Program-made: the position numbers and the translations under genes
In this document: in pieces, positions 1 through 7,267 of the stretch
Numbering within the stretch: the stretch's first letter is position 1
How the letters are laid out: each line of letters starts with the position of its first letter
Notes under the pieces: generated by a model
What the model was told of the DNA's origin: nothing
Databases searched by the model: none
Seen by the model: only the letters and a program-made list of their open reading frames with translations
NCBI RefSeq assembly: GCF_001483745.1
Contig: NZ_LQBL01000007.1
Coordinates: 1 to 51,765, forward strand
DNA length: 51,765 nt
Source of the DNA: Serinicoccus chungangensis
GTDB lineage: Bacteria > Actinomycetota > Actinomycetes > Actinomycetales > Dermatophilaceae
Direction: 5' to 3'

Positions 1-82
1 CCGCCGAAGCACACACGACTCTCCACTGAACCCGGGGCGGTTCAGTCCAGCGGGACCCGGACCAGCTGACCGTGACCGTAGA

Positions 83-571
83 GTGAGCCCCGGCACCGGC
101 GGGGGGCCCGGGCTACCGGACGGTTGCCGAGGTGCACAGCCGACGGACGGTGCGACTGGTCCACGCGCCCTGCTTCGACACCCCCGTCGTGGTGCTGTGG
201 CGCAAGCGCCGGTACCGGTGCCGGGAGGAGGCCTGGGCGGTGGGTACGTTCACCGAGCAGGTGTCCGACCTGTTCCCACCGCGGGGCTGCTGACGACACG
301 GCCGGCGCGGAAGGCCATCGCTCAGATCCGGTCCGAGCACGCCTCTGTGTGGGGTGCCGCGCGCCAGCTCGGGGCGCGGTGGCGAACGGTGTGCTCGGCG
401 ATCAAGCGAATCCTGGCCGCCGCGGCCGAGGATGAGACCCGCTTCGCCGGCGTGGCCACTCTGAGCGTGGCCGAGCACGCGTGGCACAACGTGTCCGCCA
501 AGGCACCCTAGGACGGCAGCCGGGGCCCGAAGGCGCTGACCGGGATCGTCGACCTGTCCACGGGACACGGT
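83..571 (+). pseudogene. ISL3-family transposase remnant
   Basis: A broken plus-strand reading frame resembles the N-terminal half of ISL3-family transposases. It has a basic RKRRYRC segment followed by a single surviving Cys-type position, a FTEQVSDL segment, a helical DNA-binding-like stretch (ARQLGARWRTVCSAIKRI) and then VAEHAWHNVSAKAP, which matches the segment where intact enzymes begin the DDE domain. A stop codon follows near 511, and a continuation in the same style (GPKALTGIVDLSTGHG) runs out at about 571. The frame changes near 290. No catalytic DDE region and no terminal repeats are visible. It differs in sequence from the second ISL3 copy at 7244-8660, so it is a different element. 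It lies directly against the IS3 copy that begins at 598. Confidence 0.6.
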
Positions 572-619
572 CATGAGACATCTGGAAATGCCGCAAGGGA
601 CTGCTGCACGGGTAGGTGA

Positions 620-1218
620 CCGGCTGGGTCAGGCCGCCTGAGGGGCGACTGCGGCCACGGTCGGCCTCGTACTCGATGAGCGTCAACGGACCGGCGTTGT
701 CCTGGGCCTGCATCCCCAGGCGAGACCTCATCCGGGCCTCGATGGAGTACCCGACGATGCGGCCGGACCAGACGTCCTTGACGGCGCACAGGTAGAGCTT
801 GTCCTCCCCGGTGGGGCGCTCGGTGATGTCAGTCAGCCACAGCTGGTTCGGACCGTCAGCGGTGAAGTCTCGCTCGACGAGTTCCTCGTGAGGGCGGTCC
901 TGGTTTGCCGTTCTTCCCACGCTTCTTCCCGAACGCGCTCACCAACCGGTGTGCGAGCAGGCCCGCCAAGCAGTCCGCGTCGCCATCAGCTGGCCCGACT
1001 CAGCAGCCTCGTCCATGAGGAACCGGTACCCGAACTCCGGGTCATCCAGGTGCGCGTCGAACAGGGGCGTTCGCGGATAGGCCTGCCCGCGCTCGGTGTC
1101 GGTGACCGGGCTCGCCAGCCACCGGTAGTACGGCTTGTGACCGATCTTTAGCATTCGGAACGTCACCGTGACGGGCATCCCAGACGCCGGCCAGGTCGCG
1201 AACGAGCGGGTACATCAT
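620..1218 (-). pseudogene. IS3 orfB transposase remnant (copy A)
   Basis: The remnant begins MMYPLVRDLAG at 1218, shifts frame near 1178 into MPVTVTFRMLKIGHKPYYRWLA, shifts again near 930, and continues as LWLTDITERPTGEDKLYLCA with the first catalytic Asp region (TDIT) and VKDVWSGRIVGYSIE. After SRLGMQAQDNAG the sequence jumps to the extreme C-terminal motif TLIEYEAD, so roughly a hundred residues of the integrase core are gone. Comparison with copy B makes the frame changes and the deletion clear. No function remains. Confidence 0.7.
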
Positions 1219-1516
1219 TTTCCCGGCAAGTTGGCTTGGGACAGCTAGGCCGCAGCCCGGCGCAGGACCTCGTTCTCCTGCTCCAGCGGTCGCACTCTCC
1301 TCTACAGCTCCCGGTTCTCGGCGTTCTCGGCGGCGCTGGGGCCCGGCTTCACACCGTCCTCGACGTCCGCGGTCTTCATCCAGTTCGCCAGGCACGACTC
1401 GCTGATACCGAACTTGGCAGCGATCTGCTTCGGATGACTCCCGCCTCAAGGTTCCTTGCGACACGCACGACGACATCGCGGGACTCTCGGGGAAAGGGCT
1501 TAAGTACAGTGCACAT
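1215..1516 (-). pseudogene. IS3 orfA remnant (copy A)
   Basis: Reading leftward from ATG at 1516 gives MCTVLKPFPRESRDVVVRVA, then a helix-turn-helix-like region (KFGISESCLANWMK) and the leucine-zipper-type segment RPLEQENEVLRRAAA, ending LSQANLPGK. This is collinear with the intact orfA of copy B at 6368-6670. Two in-frame TAG codons interrupt it, one before the RRVRPLEQ segment and one just before LSQANLPGK, so no full-length protein is possible. The final TGA overlaps the ATG of the orfB remnant exactly as in copy B. Confidence 0.7.
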
Positions 1517-1557
1517 CCTTCCAGCAGCACCTCTCGGCACCCCAGATCAGATGTCAC

Positions 1558-2856
1558 CTATCCGTGCAGCAGCCCCTTCCGCCGCTCTGAGCGAAGCACG
1601 AAGAGCGTTGGCACGACGGCGCAAATGACGAAACAGCCGCCAACCACCAGTCCAGTTGACGGACCATACGCCGAAGCGACACCACCGAGCCCGACAGAAC
1701 CTAGCCCTACAGCAACATTGGCGAAGGTCGATTCAACACTGAGAAGCGTTGCTCTCTGGTCATCTTCTACTTGGCTGTGCAGCAGAGGCCCCAGGAGTGC
1801 GCCAGATGGTCCCCCCACCAGGAACGCCATCCCGAAGAACAGGGCCAATATCCACAGATGGCCGGCCAGCCCACCAGCTACGAGCAGTACGCCCGAAAGG
1901 AGTGTCAGGGAGACTACCGCCCGGCCCCAGTGACCCCACCTACGGATAGCCCCCGCGCAAGCCGCACCTACCGCCGCGCACCCCTGCGTGCCCACAAACA
2001 GAACGGCAAAGAATGCTGCGGCGCTACTGGGCGACGCCACCAGATCCGCCAACTTGAGGGGGGTGAGCAACTCGAAAGCTTGGAATCCCGCCGCCATGAA
2101 CAGCCATCGAGCGGAGAAAAGCCAGATTGTCTTGTTTTTTCCCAAATTAATGAAGGCCCGCAACGCGCCTCCTTGTTTACCCGCGACAGGACCATGCTGC
2201 CGCGCGTCTTTTCGTGGTACGTGCTTCTCAAGTCGCATACCAATGACCATCATGATGAACACCACTTCCACCGCGCATCCGAGCCAAACTGGCACGGTAA
2301 GAAGCTGTAGACTCTCGGCTGACGACAGGAAAGGTCCGGACCCGAAATGCAAGACAGTAGCGGCCACGGCCGCTCCCACAGCCCCCCCAACTGCCGCGCC
2401 CGCGAACCCACTACCCAGACCTTCAGAAAGCTGCTGATCCACGTCGCCTGGAACAGCGTCCCCCACCCTGTGATGCGCTCGGTTCGCTGAAACAAACCAC
2501 GCCTGCAACGGTCCTGACTCAACCGCGCGACCTAAACCAAAAATTACTGAGGCGATACCAAACCAGAATGGTTCCGAAAAAGTGGCAAACACAGCGAACG
2601 CACACAACCGTAGAACACTTGCCGCAATAATTGAAACCGATCGAGGGAGGCGATCTGAGCCCATCCCCAGCGGAATTTCGGCACAAGCGATTGTGAAGGC
2701 ACCTAGGGCCAGGACAATACCGATAGCAGACGTAGACAGTCCGCGATCCGCCATGAGGATAACTAAGACAGGGAACGTTGCCGCAGTACCCATGATCTGC
2801 ATCGCACTCAAAACAAAATAGGTGACCCGGAGATTCCCACGCCGTCGCACTGTCAT
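1558..2856 (-). CDS. MFS transporter, probable exporter of the peptide product
   Basis: The protein has 432 residues and about 12 hydrophobic segments, starting with RVTYFVLSAMQIMGTAATFPVLVILM. The MFS-type loop after the second segment (EIPLGMGSDRLPRSVS) and the central hydrophilic loop (around MRLEKHVPRKDARQHGP) fit the major facilitator superfamily. The ATG overlaps the TGA of the upstream acetyltransferase-like gene by 4 nt (ATGA), which indicates translational coupling. As last gene of the precursor/radical SAM/methyltransferase operon it probably exports the mature product or gives self-protection; that role is inferred from position. The last residues GLLHG and the stop codon are encoded by the terminal inverted repeat of IS3 copy A, so the natural C-terminus has been replaced, probably without loss of a membrane helix. 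Third-position base use is visibly more AT-rich than in the flanking chromosome. Confidence 0.85.
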   Translation of the reverse strand: MTVRRRGNLRVTYFVLSAMQIMGTAATFPVLVILMADRGLSTSAIGIVLALGAFTIACAEIPLGMGSDRLPRSVSIIAASVLRLCAFAVFATFSEPFWFGIASVIFGLGRAVESGPLQAWFVSANRAHHRVGDAVPGDVDQQLSEGLGSGFAGAAVGGAVGAAVAATVLHFGSGPFLSSAESLQLLTVPVWLGCAVEVVFIMMVIGMRLEKHVPRKDARQHGPVAGKQGGALRAFINLGKNKTIWLFSARWLFMAAGFQAFELLTPLKLADLVASPSSAAAFFAVLFVGTQGCAAVGAACAGAIRRWGHWGRAVVSLTLLSGVLLVAGGLAGHLWILALFFGMAFLVGGPSGALLGPLLHSQVEDDQRATLLSVESTFANVAVGLGSVGLGGVASAYGPSTGLVVGGCFVICAVVPTLFVLRSERRKGLLHG

Positions 2857-4097
2857 ATGTTCATACCCTGATGGGGTTGGTGTGGTACAGCGAAGAATCT
2901 GTCCAGCCTCTCACATGCCCCAACCACATTCTCATAGATTGCACCAGCATTTCGCGCTTGCACCCACGTGGCGTCACACAAAAACAGCTGCGTCAGCCAG
3001 TCGATTCCTAAACAAACGTCTGGCTCGGCCTTTGTCTCAGTGACGCTTGCCTCGAATTCACGCACCTCAATGGCGTAGCGCCCTGAATTCTCAGGAAACA
3101 AGTCGTCAATCAGTTCCAACACGAACTGGCCTTCGACAGCGTAGGACCTGGCCAACAAACACGGCACTGGATCAAAGATTCTTGCATATATACCATCAAG
3201 AACTTGTACAGGCCTAAGTCGAGCCTCAAACTGTGGACCAGCTGCAAAACTGTCCAGGGCTTGCGGCCCCGACTTCAGACTGGCCGCGCCGAATGCCTCA
3301 AAGATTTTGCGAACCAAGAAGAACTCGTGTTGTGGACTACAATGCATGTCTAGAAGACTCCATCTTTTCGCCTCTCGGACGAACGGAGCCACAACCGCAT
3401 AGCCCGCCATACGACCACTACCGTCTACCAACTTCAGCATTCGAACTTCACCCAAGGTTGAACTCTGAGGGTCCGTCCAGAACGCCAAGAGGTCAAGAGC
3501 CGAGTTTCCTACGGCCCCAAGACGCCCCCATTGCGCCGAATCGCGATGTCCAACCAGATTCGCGGCCAGTATAGCCGCTTCGGAGTCAACAGCGGAGGCT
3601 TCGACCTCCATTTCTGAGTATAGCGAATAGTCGAAGGGACCCTTGCCCGTTCGAACATCGCTGTAAGCTATATCGGCAACCACAGACCGCGTTAGTCTGC
3701 GGCACCCGAGGTACTTGGCATGTCTTGGTTGCGCCAACATAGTCAAGCCCATCGGCAAGCCCATCTCGTTCTTGACATGGGAAATGGCGCGAGTAGGTAG
3801 GAGTAATCCGAGCCGAGGGTCAGTTGTCTCTGGGTGGGTGGCCCACCAACCCATCACGGCGACAGGCAGAGGCGCTCCCGAGTGGGAGACACGGACTGAA
3901 CGACGTAAAGTAAGAATCGCTCCTTCTAGGGACCCGTCCCGAACCGCGCAGAGGCCCTCTTCCGATGCAAGCGAATCAAACCACTCAGCTCGCGCCCGCG
4001 GAAGTGGTGTGCTGAGGCCTTTGGCCTGCCACAGCTGCGCGATCTTTGGAACCGAGCCGGCGTCCAGGGCCTGCAGTTGGTTGGTCACACGGTCCAC
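2853..4097 (-). CDS. Eis-like GNAT acetyltransferase with C-terminal SCP2-type domain
   Basis: The 414-residue protein resembles the Eis family: two GNAT folds followed by a sterol-carrier-protein-2-like domain. The N-terminal half has the GNAT-like progression LCAVRDGSLEGAILTLRRS, then APLPVAVMGWWATHPE, then HVKNEMGLPMGLTMLAQPRHAKYLGCRRL. The C-terminal half (about 300-410) has RSYAVEGQFVLELIDDLFPE, GRYAIEVREFEASVT, LGIDWLTQLFL and a final LDRFFAVPHQPH, matching the Eis C-terminal layout. The usual acetyl-CoA pyrophosphate loop (RxxGxG/A) is weak, so catalysis is not certain. Its start overlaps the methyltransferase stop by 13 nt and its stop overlaps the MFS start. It could acetylate the peptide, for instance its N-terminus, or act in resistance. 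The family call rests on pattern memory only. Confidence 0.6.
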   Translation of the reverse strand: MDRVTNQLQALDAGSVPKIAQLWQAKGLSTPLPRARAEWFDSLASEEGLCAVRDGSLEGAILTLRRSVRVSHSGAPLPVAVMGWWATHPETTDPRLGLLLPTRAISHVKNEMGLPMGLTMLAQPRHAKYLGCRRLTRSVVADIAYSDVRTGKGPFDYSLYSEMEVEASAVDSEAAILAANLVGHRDSAQWGRLGAVGNSALDLLAFWTDPQSSTLGEVRMLKLVDGSGRMAGYAVVAPFVREAKRWSLLDMHCSPQHEFFLVRKIFEAFGAASLKSGPQALDSFAAGPQFEARLRPVQVLDGIYARIFDPVPCLLARSYAVEGQFVLELIDDLFPENSGRYAIEVREFEASVTETKAEPDVCLGIDWLTQLFLCDATWVQARNAGAIYENVVGACERLDRFFAVPHQPHQGMNI

Positions 4098-4834
4098 CCT
4101 TTACGTACTATCAGTCGAAGACGACCAGCGTTGTACCTGGTCGCCGCTCGCGGCCGGAGGGCGAGTCTCTGCGCGGCATCTACTGAAGCAAACACGCGCC
4201 ACAGGCTGCTTGGTGTAAAGACGTAGGACTCTACCTCAAAGGCGCCATGCGTAGTTTGACCCGCAGGTTCGGACATGCATACCGCGTGTCGCGTAACCAT
4301 CGAATTCTTGCCTGGGCGATAATTGCTGGTCGTCTTGACCGTCCACTCGCGCGTTCGAGTTCTAAGCGTTTTAGTGTAGCTCACAGAACGGTGCCCAACC
4401 TTGGTGTAGGGCCGTAGGTCCGGAACATCGACGGCCACAGTCCCCCCTTGGCGGCAAACGCGAAGAAGCTCATTGGCAACGAGTCCCTGCCGGCGAGTAC
4501 TGATCATATGAGAGAGGAGACCACGCGGTGCAATAACGGTGTCGAAGGACTCGTCAGCAAGAGGCAGTTGAGCGGCATCCCCAGCAACGAGTGGGATGTC
4601 CTGATGCTTAAGAGTGTTTTGCCTGCCCCAGGAAAGCATAGTTGAGTCTATATCCAGACCCATGATTTTGCGCGTTGAAAACTGTCTAAGCACGCGCCCG
4701 GTTCCACAGCCCACTTCAAGTATTTCTGCGGCGTCGCTCGCGACACTCTCCCAAAAAGTGGTATCGTCCGGCGCGTCAGCATAGACCAGATCGTAGAGAA
4801 AGCCTGCACCGTCATACTGTCGTGAACTTTGCAT
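4085..4834 (-). CDS. Class I SAM-dependent methyltransferase
   Basis: This 249-residue protein has a Rossmann-type methyltransferase core: motif I AEILEVGCGTGRVL (about 36-49), an acidic residue after strand 2 (IMGLDID), the AGDAAQLPLADESFD stretch typical of motif II, and VCRQGGTVAVDVPDL after it. It belongs to the broad Methyltransf_11/25 group. It starts 14 nt after the radical SAM stop and overlaps the next gene, so it is part of one transcript with the peptide precursor. A tailoring role is likely, such as O-, N- or C-terminal methylation of the modified peptide, but the substrate cannot be read from sequence. Confidence 0.85.
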   Translation of the reverse strand: MQSSRQYDGAGFLYDLVYADAPDDTTFWESVASDAAEILEVGCGTGRVLRQFSTRKIMGLDIDSTMLSWGRQNTLKHQDIPLVAGDAAQLPLADESFDTVIAPRGLLSHMISTRRQGLVANELLRVCRQGGTVAVDVPDLRPYTKVGHRSVSYTKTLRTRTREWTVKTTSNYRPGKNSMVTRHAVCMSEPAGQTTHGAFEVESYVFTPSSLWRVFASVDAAQRLALRPRAATRYNAGRLRLIVRKGWTV

Positions 4835-4848
4835 AGCGTGGCGCGAAT

Positions 4849-6036
4849 CTACGGGCTATAGAGATAATCGAGGAGGCGGCCCTCATATGCACTACGTATC
4901 TTTTGCGAGACTGTCGCAGCTTGTTGATTGTCTTCATAGAAATCATGGCACGACAACCATTTGCTCTCAAGATCAACTTGATACCCAGCATAGATATCAC
5001 CGACTTTGTAGTCGGCGCGGCCTGCCGTCTCCCAGGAACTATATAGCCCCCCATCAGGTGTCACCACCGCCCCGGTGTGACCGGGTGTGCCCGCGCAAAA
5101 GGCGCAGTCGTTGCTTGCGGGCTTGCCAAGCAACATGCCCGCCTTGTGAGCCGTTTGCGCGGCATCAAGTAGGCTACACGCCATGCTGTCAACAGTGTCT
5201 TTTGCTTGTTGCGTCTCGAGGTCTCGGTTCCACGAGTAGTCGCGGACGATGGCGAACGAAAGAGTCAGACGCGAGAGGTCTTGAACGTTGTCTACGAGGT
5301 CGCTGATTATTCCCGGCACGCCGTCAATATTGGAACGAGTGACGTTAATTCTTACGCCAATCCTAAGGGGCGTATCGTCCACGGCTGTGGCTAGATTTCG
5401 TATGATTCGACGATACGAGGGTTGTCCCCCAGTCGTACTCCGGACGGCGTCATGGTCACGGTTATTGCCGTCAAAAGTCAATTGAATGGACTCGAGGCCT
5501 GCATCAGCTAACGCGGTTGCTGTCTCCATTGTGAGCATGTAGCCGTTTGATATCATGTGAGCGTGCTCGAGTTTGTCCTGCATGCCATTTAGGAGGGCAA
5601 GGCAAGCATGCGGGCTGAGCAGAGGCTCTCCCCCGAAGAGTAAGAGAGAGATGCGATCGCACCCGGCTTTTTCCATTCGGTTTTTGACCCAAAGAGAAAT
5701 TCGGCTCGCTTGGGGCACTGTCAGACGCATTTTGGGAATGCGCCGCACAACATCCTCTTCAGTCTTCTCGTTCTGAAAGCAATAGAAGCAGCGAAAGTTG
5801 CAGTCAGTGGAAGTGAGGACGGTAGCGGAGAAGAGTTTGGTGTCTGGCGGGCTTTGGTACCCCAGGGCTCGCATCTTCTCAAGGGCACGTTCAAGGCTAG
5901 GACTGTTGTCGTTCCCGCTATGCGCGCTTTGAGGCTGGCGCCGGACCTTTATCGTGGCGCGGGGGCTGAGGATCCAATCGTTCTCTGGGCTAGAGACGAT
6001 GCGGAATGACTGTGGGGGGCTAGTTGCTGCGCTCAC
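4849..6036 (-). CDS. Radical SAM peptide-modifying enzyme (SPASM/twitch-like)
   Basis: The enzyme has 395 residues from the GTG at 6036. That start is chosen because AGGAGG sits 5 nt upstream; an in-frame ATG at 6075 lacks such a site. The radical SAM cluster motif is C79-NFR-C83-FY-C86, followed by the SAM-binding GGEP at 135-138. A C-terminal region with C311, C314 and C363 and the segment VVTPDGGLYSSWETAG resembles a SPASM or twitch domain for auxiliary Fe-S binding. However, Ser replaces the Cys usually found after the G-x-x-Y turn, and the total of three Cys is low. Such enzymes install thioether or C-C crosslinks in RiPP precursors. The gene lies 86 nt downstream of a 34-residue Cys-containing precursor and heads methyltransferase, acetyltransferase-like and exporter genes. 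No RRE domain is evident. Confidence 0.85.
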   Translation of the reverse strand: MSAATSPPQSFRIVSSPENDWILSPRATIKVRRQPQSAHSGNDNSPSLERALEKMRALGYQSPPDTKLFSATVLTSTDCNFRCFYCFQNEKTEEDVVRRIPKMRLTVPQASRISLWVKNRMEKAGCDRISLLLFGGEPLLSPHACLALLNGMQDKLEHAHMISNGYMLTMETATALADAGLESIQLTFDGNNRDHDAVRSTTGGQPSYRRIIRNLATAVDDTPLRIGVRINVTRSNIDGVPGIISDLVDNVQDLSRLTLSFAIVRDYSWNRDLETQQAKDTVDSMACSLLDAAQTAHKAGMLLGKPASNDCAFCAGTPGHTGAVVTPDGGLYSSWETAGRADYKVGDIYAGYQVDLESKWLSCHDFYEDNQQAATVSQKIRSAYEGRLLDYLYSP

Positions 6037-6119
6037 CGGGACCTCCTTATTTGTTCCTTCTCTGGCGTGTTGCAACTCGCGTGTCGGAAGGCCAAATCCA
6101 ACAGCGGAGGTCCCGGTGA
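6033..6119 (-). promoter_or_regulatory. 14-bp inverted repeat enclosing the radical SAM ribosome-binding site
   Basis: TCACCGGGACCTCC at 6033-6046 and its exact complement GGAGGTCCCGGTGA at 6106-6119 form a perfect 14-bp stem with a 59-nt loop. In the transcript the 5' arm begins 3 nt after the precursor stop codon. The 3' arm contains the AGGAGG core's GGAGG and the GTG start of the radical SAM gene. Folding would hide the ribosome-binding site, giving much precursor and little enzyme, or it could act as a regulated switch or transcript stabiliser. Confidence 0.6.
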
Positions 6120-6122
6120 CGT

Positions 6123-6227
6123 TCAGCAGCCGATGTTGTTGGCGCCGCAGTCGGTCCGGTCGTAGATGACCTCAACTACCTCGAAGTCACTCTCGGCGGG
6201 AACGATGTCCGTGGTTGCGTGCTGCAT
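6123..6227 (-). CDS. Candidate RiPP precursor peptide, 34 residues
   Basis: This short gene reads leftward from ATG at 6227 to TGA at 6123. The first residues are MQHATTDIVPAES, then DFEVVEVIYDRT, then DCGANNIGC at the C-terminus. A strong ribosome-binding site (GAGGGAGGGGGTGA) lies about 7 nt upstream. The leader is acidic and has an alternating hydrophobic stretch (FEVVEVIY) of the kind that pairs with maturation enzymes. The core carries two Cys separated by seven positions, two Asn and two Gly, and contains N-I-G-C, an NxxC motif. It lies immediately before a radical SAM gene in the same direction. No family assignment is possible by eye. It has no signal peptide, as expected for a leader-dependent RiPP. 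The gene is far below usual annotation length cut-offs. Confidence 0.75.
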   Translation of the reverse strand: MQHATTDIVPAESDFEVVEVIYDRTDCGANNIGC

Positions 6228-6233
6228 CTTGCT

Positions 6234-6258
6234 TCACCCCCTCCCTCGATCGATCGAG
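6234..6258 (-). promoter_or_regulatory. Precursor ribosome-binding site with adjoining 14-bp palindrome
   Basis: On the minus strand a purine-rich GAGGGAGGGGGTGA lies just before the precursor ATG. Directly upstream, overlapping by 3 nt, is the perfect palindrome CTCGATCGATCGAG (6245-6258). The palindrome could be a repressor operator or an mRNA hairpin in the 5' leader. No regulator gene is present in the operon, so any binding protein would be encoded elsewhere. Confidence 0.45.
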
Positions 6259-6270
6259 TTCGACTCCTTG

Positions 6271-6299
6271 AGTGAATCCCCTTCACCACCGAAAGTCAA
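6271..6299 (-). promoter_or_regulatory. Possible promoter of the peptide operon
   Basis: Reading leftward, TTGACT (6299-6294) is followed after 17 nt by TTCACT (6276-6271). The -35 hexamer matches the vegetative consensus well and the -10 hexamer poorly (3 of 6). The -35 box lies 8 bp from the terminal repeat of IS3 copy B, so the insertion stops just short of the promoter. Confidence 0.35.
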
Positions 6300-6367
6300 C
6301 CCCCCATGGGACTGCTGCACGGATAGGTGACACCTGAGCTGCCTAGTCTTCGGGCTGGGCTGGAAGG

Positions 6368-6670
6368 ATGTTCACCGTGACCAAGCCCTACCCCCAGGAG
6401 TTCCGCGATGATGTCCTGCGGGTCGCTCGGAACCGTGAGCCCGGTGTCGGGCTTGACCAGATCGCGAAGGACTTCGGGATCCACTTCACGACCCTGTACT
6501 CGTGGATGAAGAGGGCCGACGAGGATGACGAGGGTGGCCGGCCTGGTGCTGCGGTCGCCTCTGCTGAGCTGCGCGAGGCCAGGAAGCGGATCCGCCTTCT
6601 CGAGCAGGAGAACGAGGTCCTGCGCCGTGCTGCGACCTATCTATCTCAGGCGAACCTGCCGGGGAAATGA
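6368..6670 (+). CDS. IS3-family orfA (helix-turn-helix transposase subunit)
   Basis: An intact 100-residue orfA protein. An N-terminal helix-turn-helix of the transposase_8 type (FRDDVLRVARNREPG...LDQIAKDFGIHFTTLYSWMK) is followed by a leucine-zipper-like coiled coil (ELREARKRIRLLEQENEVLRRAA) used for dimerisation. It ends LSQANLPGK, and its TGA overlaps the ATG of orfB (ATGA at 6667-6670). In IS3 elements OrfA binds the terminal repeats and is also fused to OrfB by frameshifting. With orfB broken here, OrfA could only act as a repressor. Confidence 0.88.
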   Translation: MFTVTKPYPQEFRDDVLRVARNREPGVGLDQIAKDFGIHFTTLYSWMKRADEDDEGGRPGAAVASAELREARKRIRLLEQENEVLRRAATYLSQANLPGK

Positions 6671-7235
6671 TGTACCCGCTCGTCCGCGAGCTGGCCGTTG
6701 ACGGGATCCCCGTCACGGTGACGTGCCGGGTGCTGAAGATCGCTCGACAGCCGTACTACCGGTGGCTGGCCAACCCGGTCACCGACGCCGACCTCGCCGC
6801 GGCCCACCGCGCGAACGCCCTGTTCGATGCCCACCGCGACGACCCCGAGTTCGGCTACCGGTACCTGGTCGACGAAGCCCGCGAGGCCGGCCAGGTGATG
6901 AGCGAGCGGACGGCGGGGCGTTGTGCTCGGACAACGGCTGGTGGTCAGCGTTCGGCAAGAAGCGCGGCAAGAATGGCAAGGAGCCCGGCCCGCCGGTCCA
7001 CGAGGACCGGTGCGCCATCACCGACAAGCACGGCCGGACCCGGCACGCGTTCACCGCCACGGCACCGAACGAGCTGTGGGTCGGTGACATCACCGAACAC
7101 TGGACCGGTGAGGGCAAGCTCTACCTCTGCGCGTTCAAGGACGTGTACTCCAACCGGATCGTGGGCTACTCCATCGACTCTCGCATGAAGTCCCGGATCG
7201 CCGTCACCGCACTCAACAACGCCGTCGCCCGCCGC

Positions 7236-7267
7236 GGAAACGTGGCTCTTCGACTTTGAGCGTGGTG
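7236..7267. repeat. ISL3 left target duplication and inverted repeat
   Basis: GGAAACGT at 7236-7243 is the left 8-bp target-site duplication. The 24-bp left inverted repeat (7244-7267) begins GGCTCTTCGACTTTGAGC and matches the right end at 23 of 24 positions. Confidence 0.9.

Larger units (their letters stand above)
598..1576 (-). mobile_element. IS3-family element, internally deleted copy (copy A)
   Basis: Both ends carry recognisable terminal inverted repeats of about 25 bp that start GGGACTGCTGCACGG at 598 and, read on the minus strand, GGGGCTGCTGCACGG at 1576. They match the ends of the second copy at 6308-9025. Transcription is to the left: orfA remnant 1516-1215, then orfB remnant from 1218. 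The orfB part has frame changes and a large internal deletion that joins the segment SRLGMQAQDNAG directly to TLIEYEAD, removing the second Asp and the Glu of the DDE site. The copy is therefore inactive. Its orfA-side end lies at the 3' end of the MFS gene and supplies that gene's stop codon. No target-site duplication is obvious. Confidence 0.8.

Noticed and set aside
6037-6075. Upstream ATG at 6075 as start of the radical SAM gene
   Set aside because: It has no ribosome-binding site, whereas GTG 6036 has AGGAGG at ideal spacing; the added 13 residues would also run through the regulatory stem loop.
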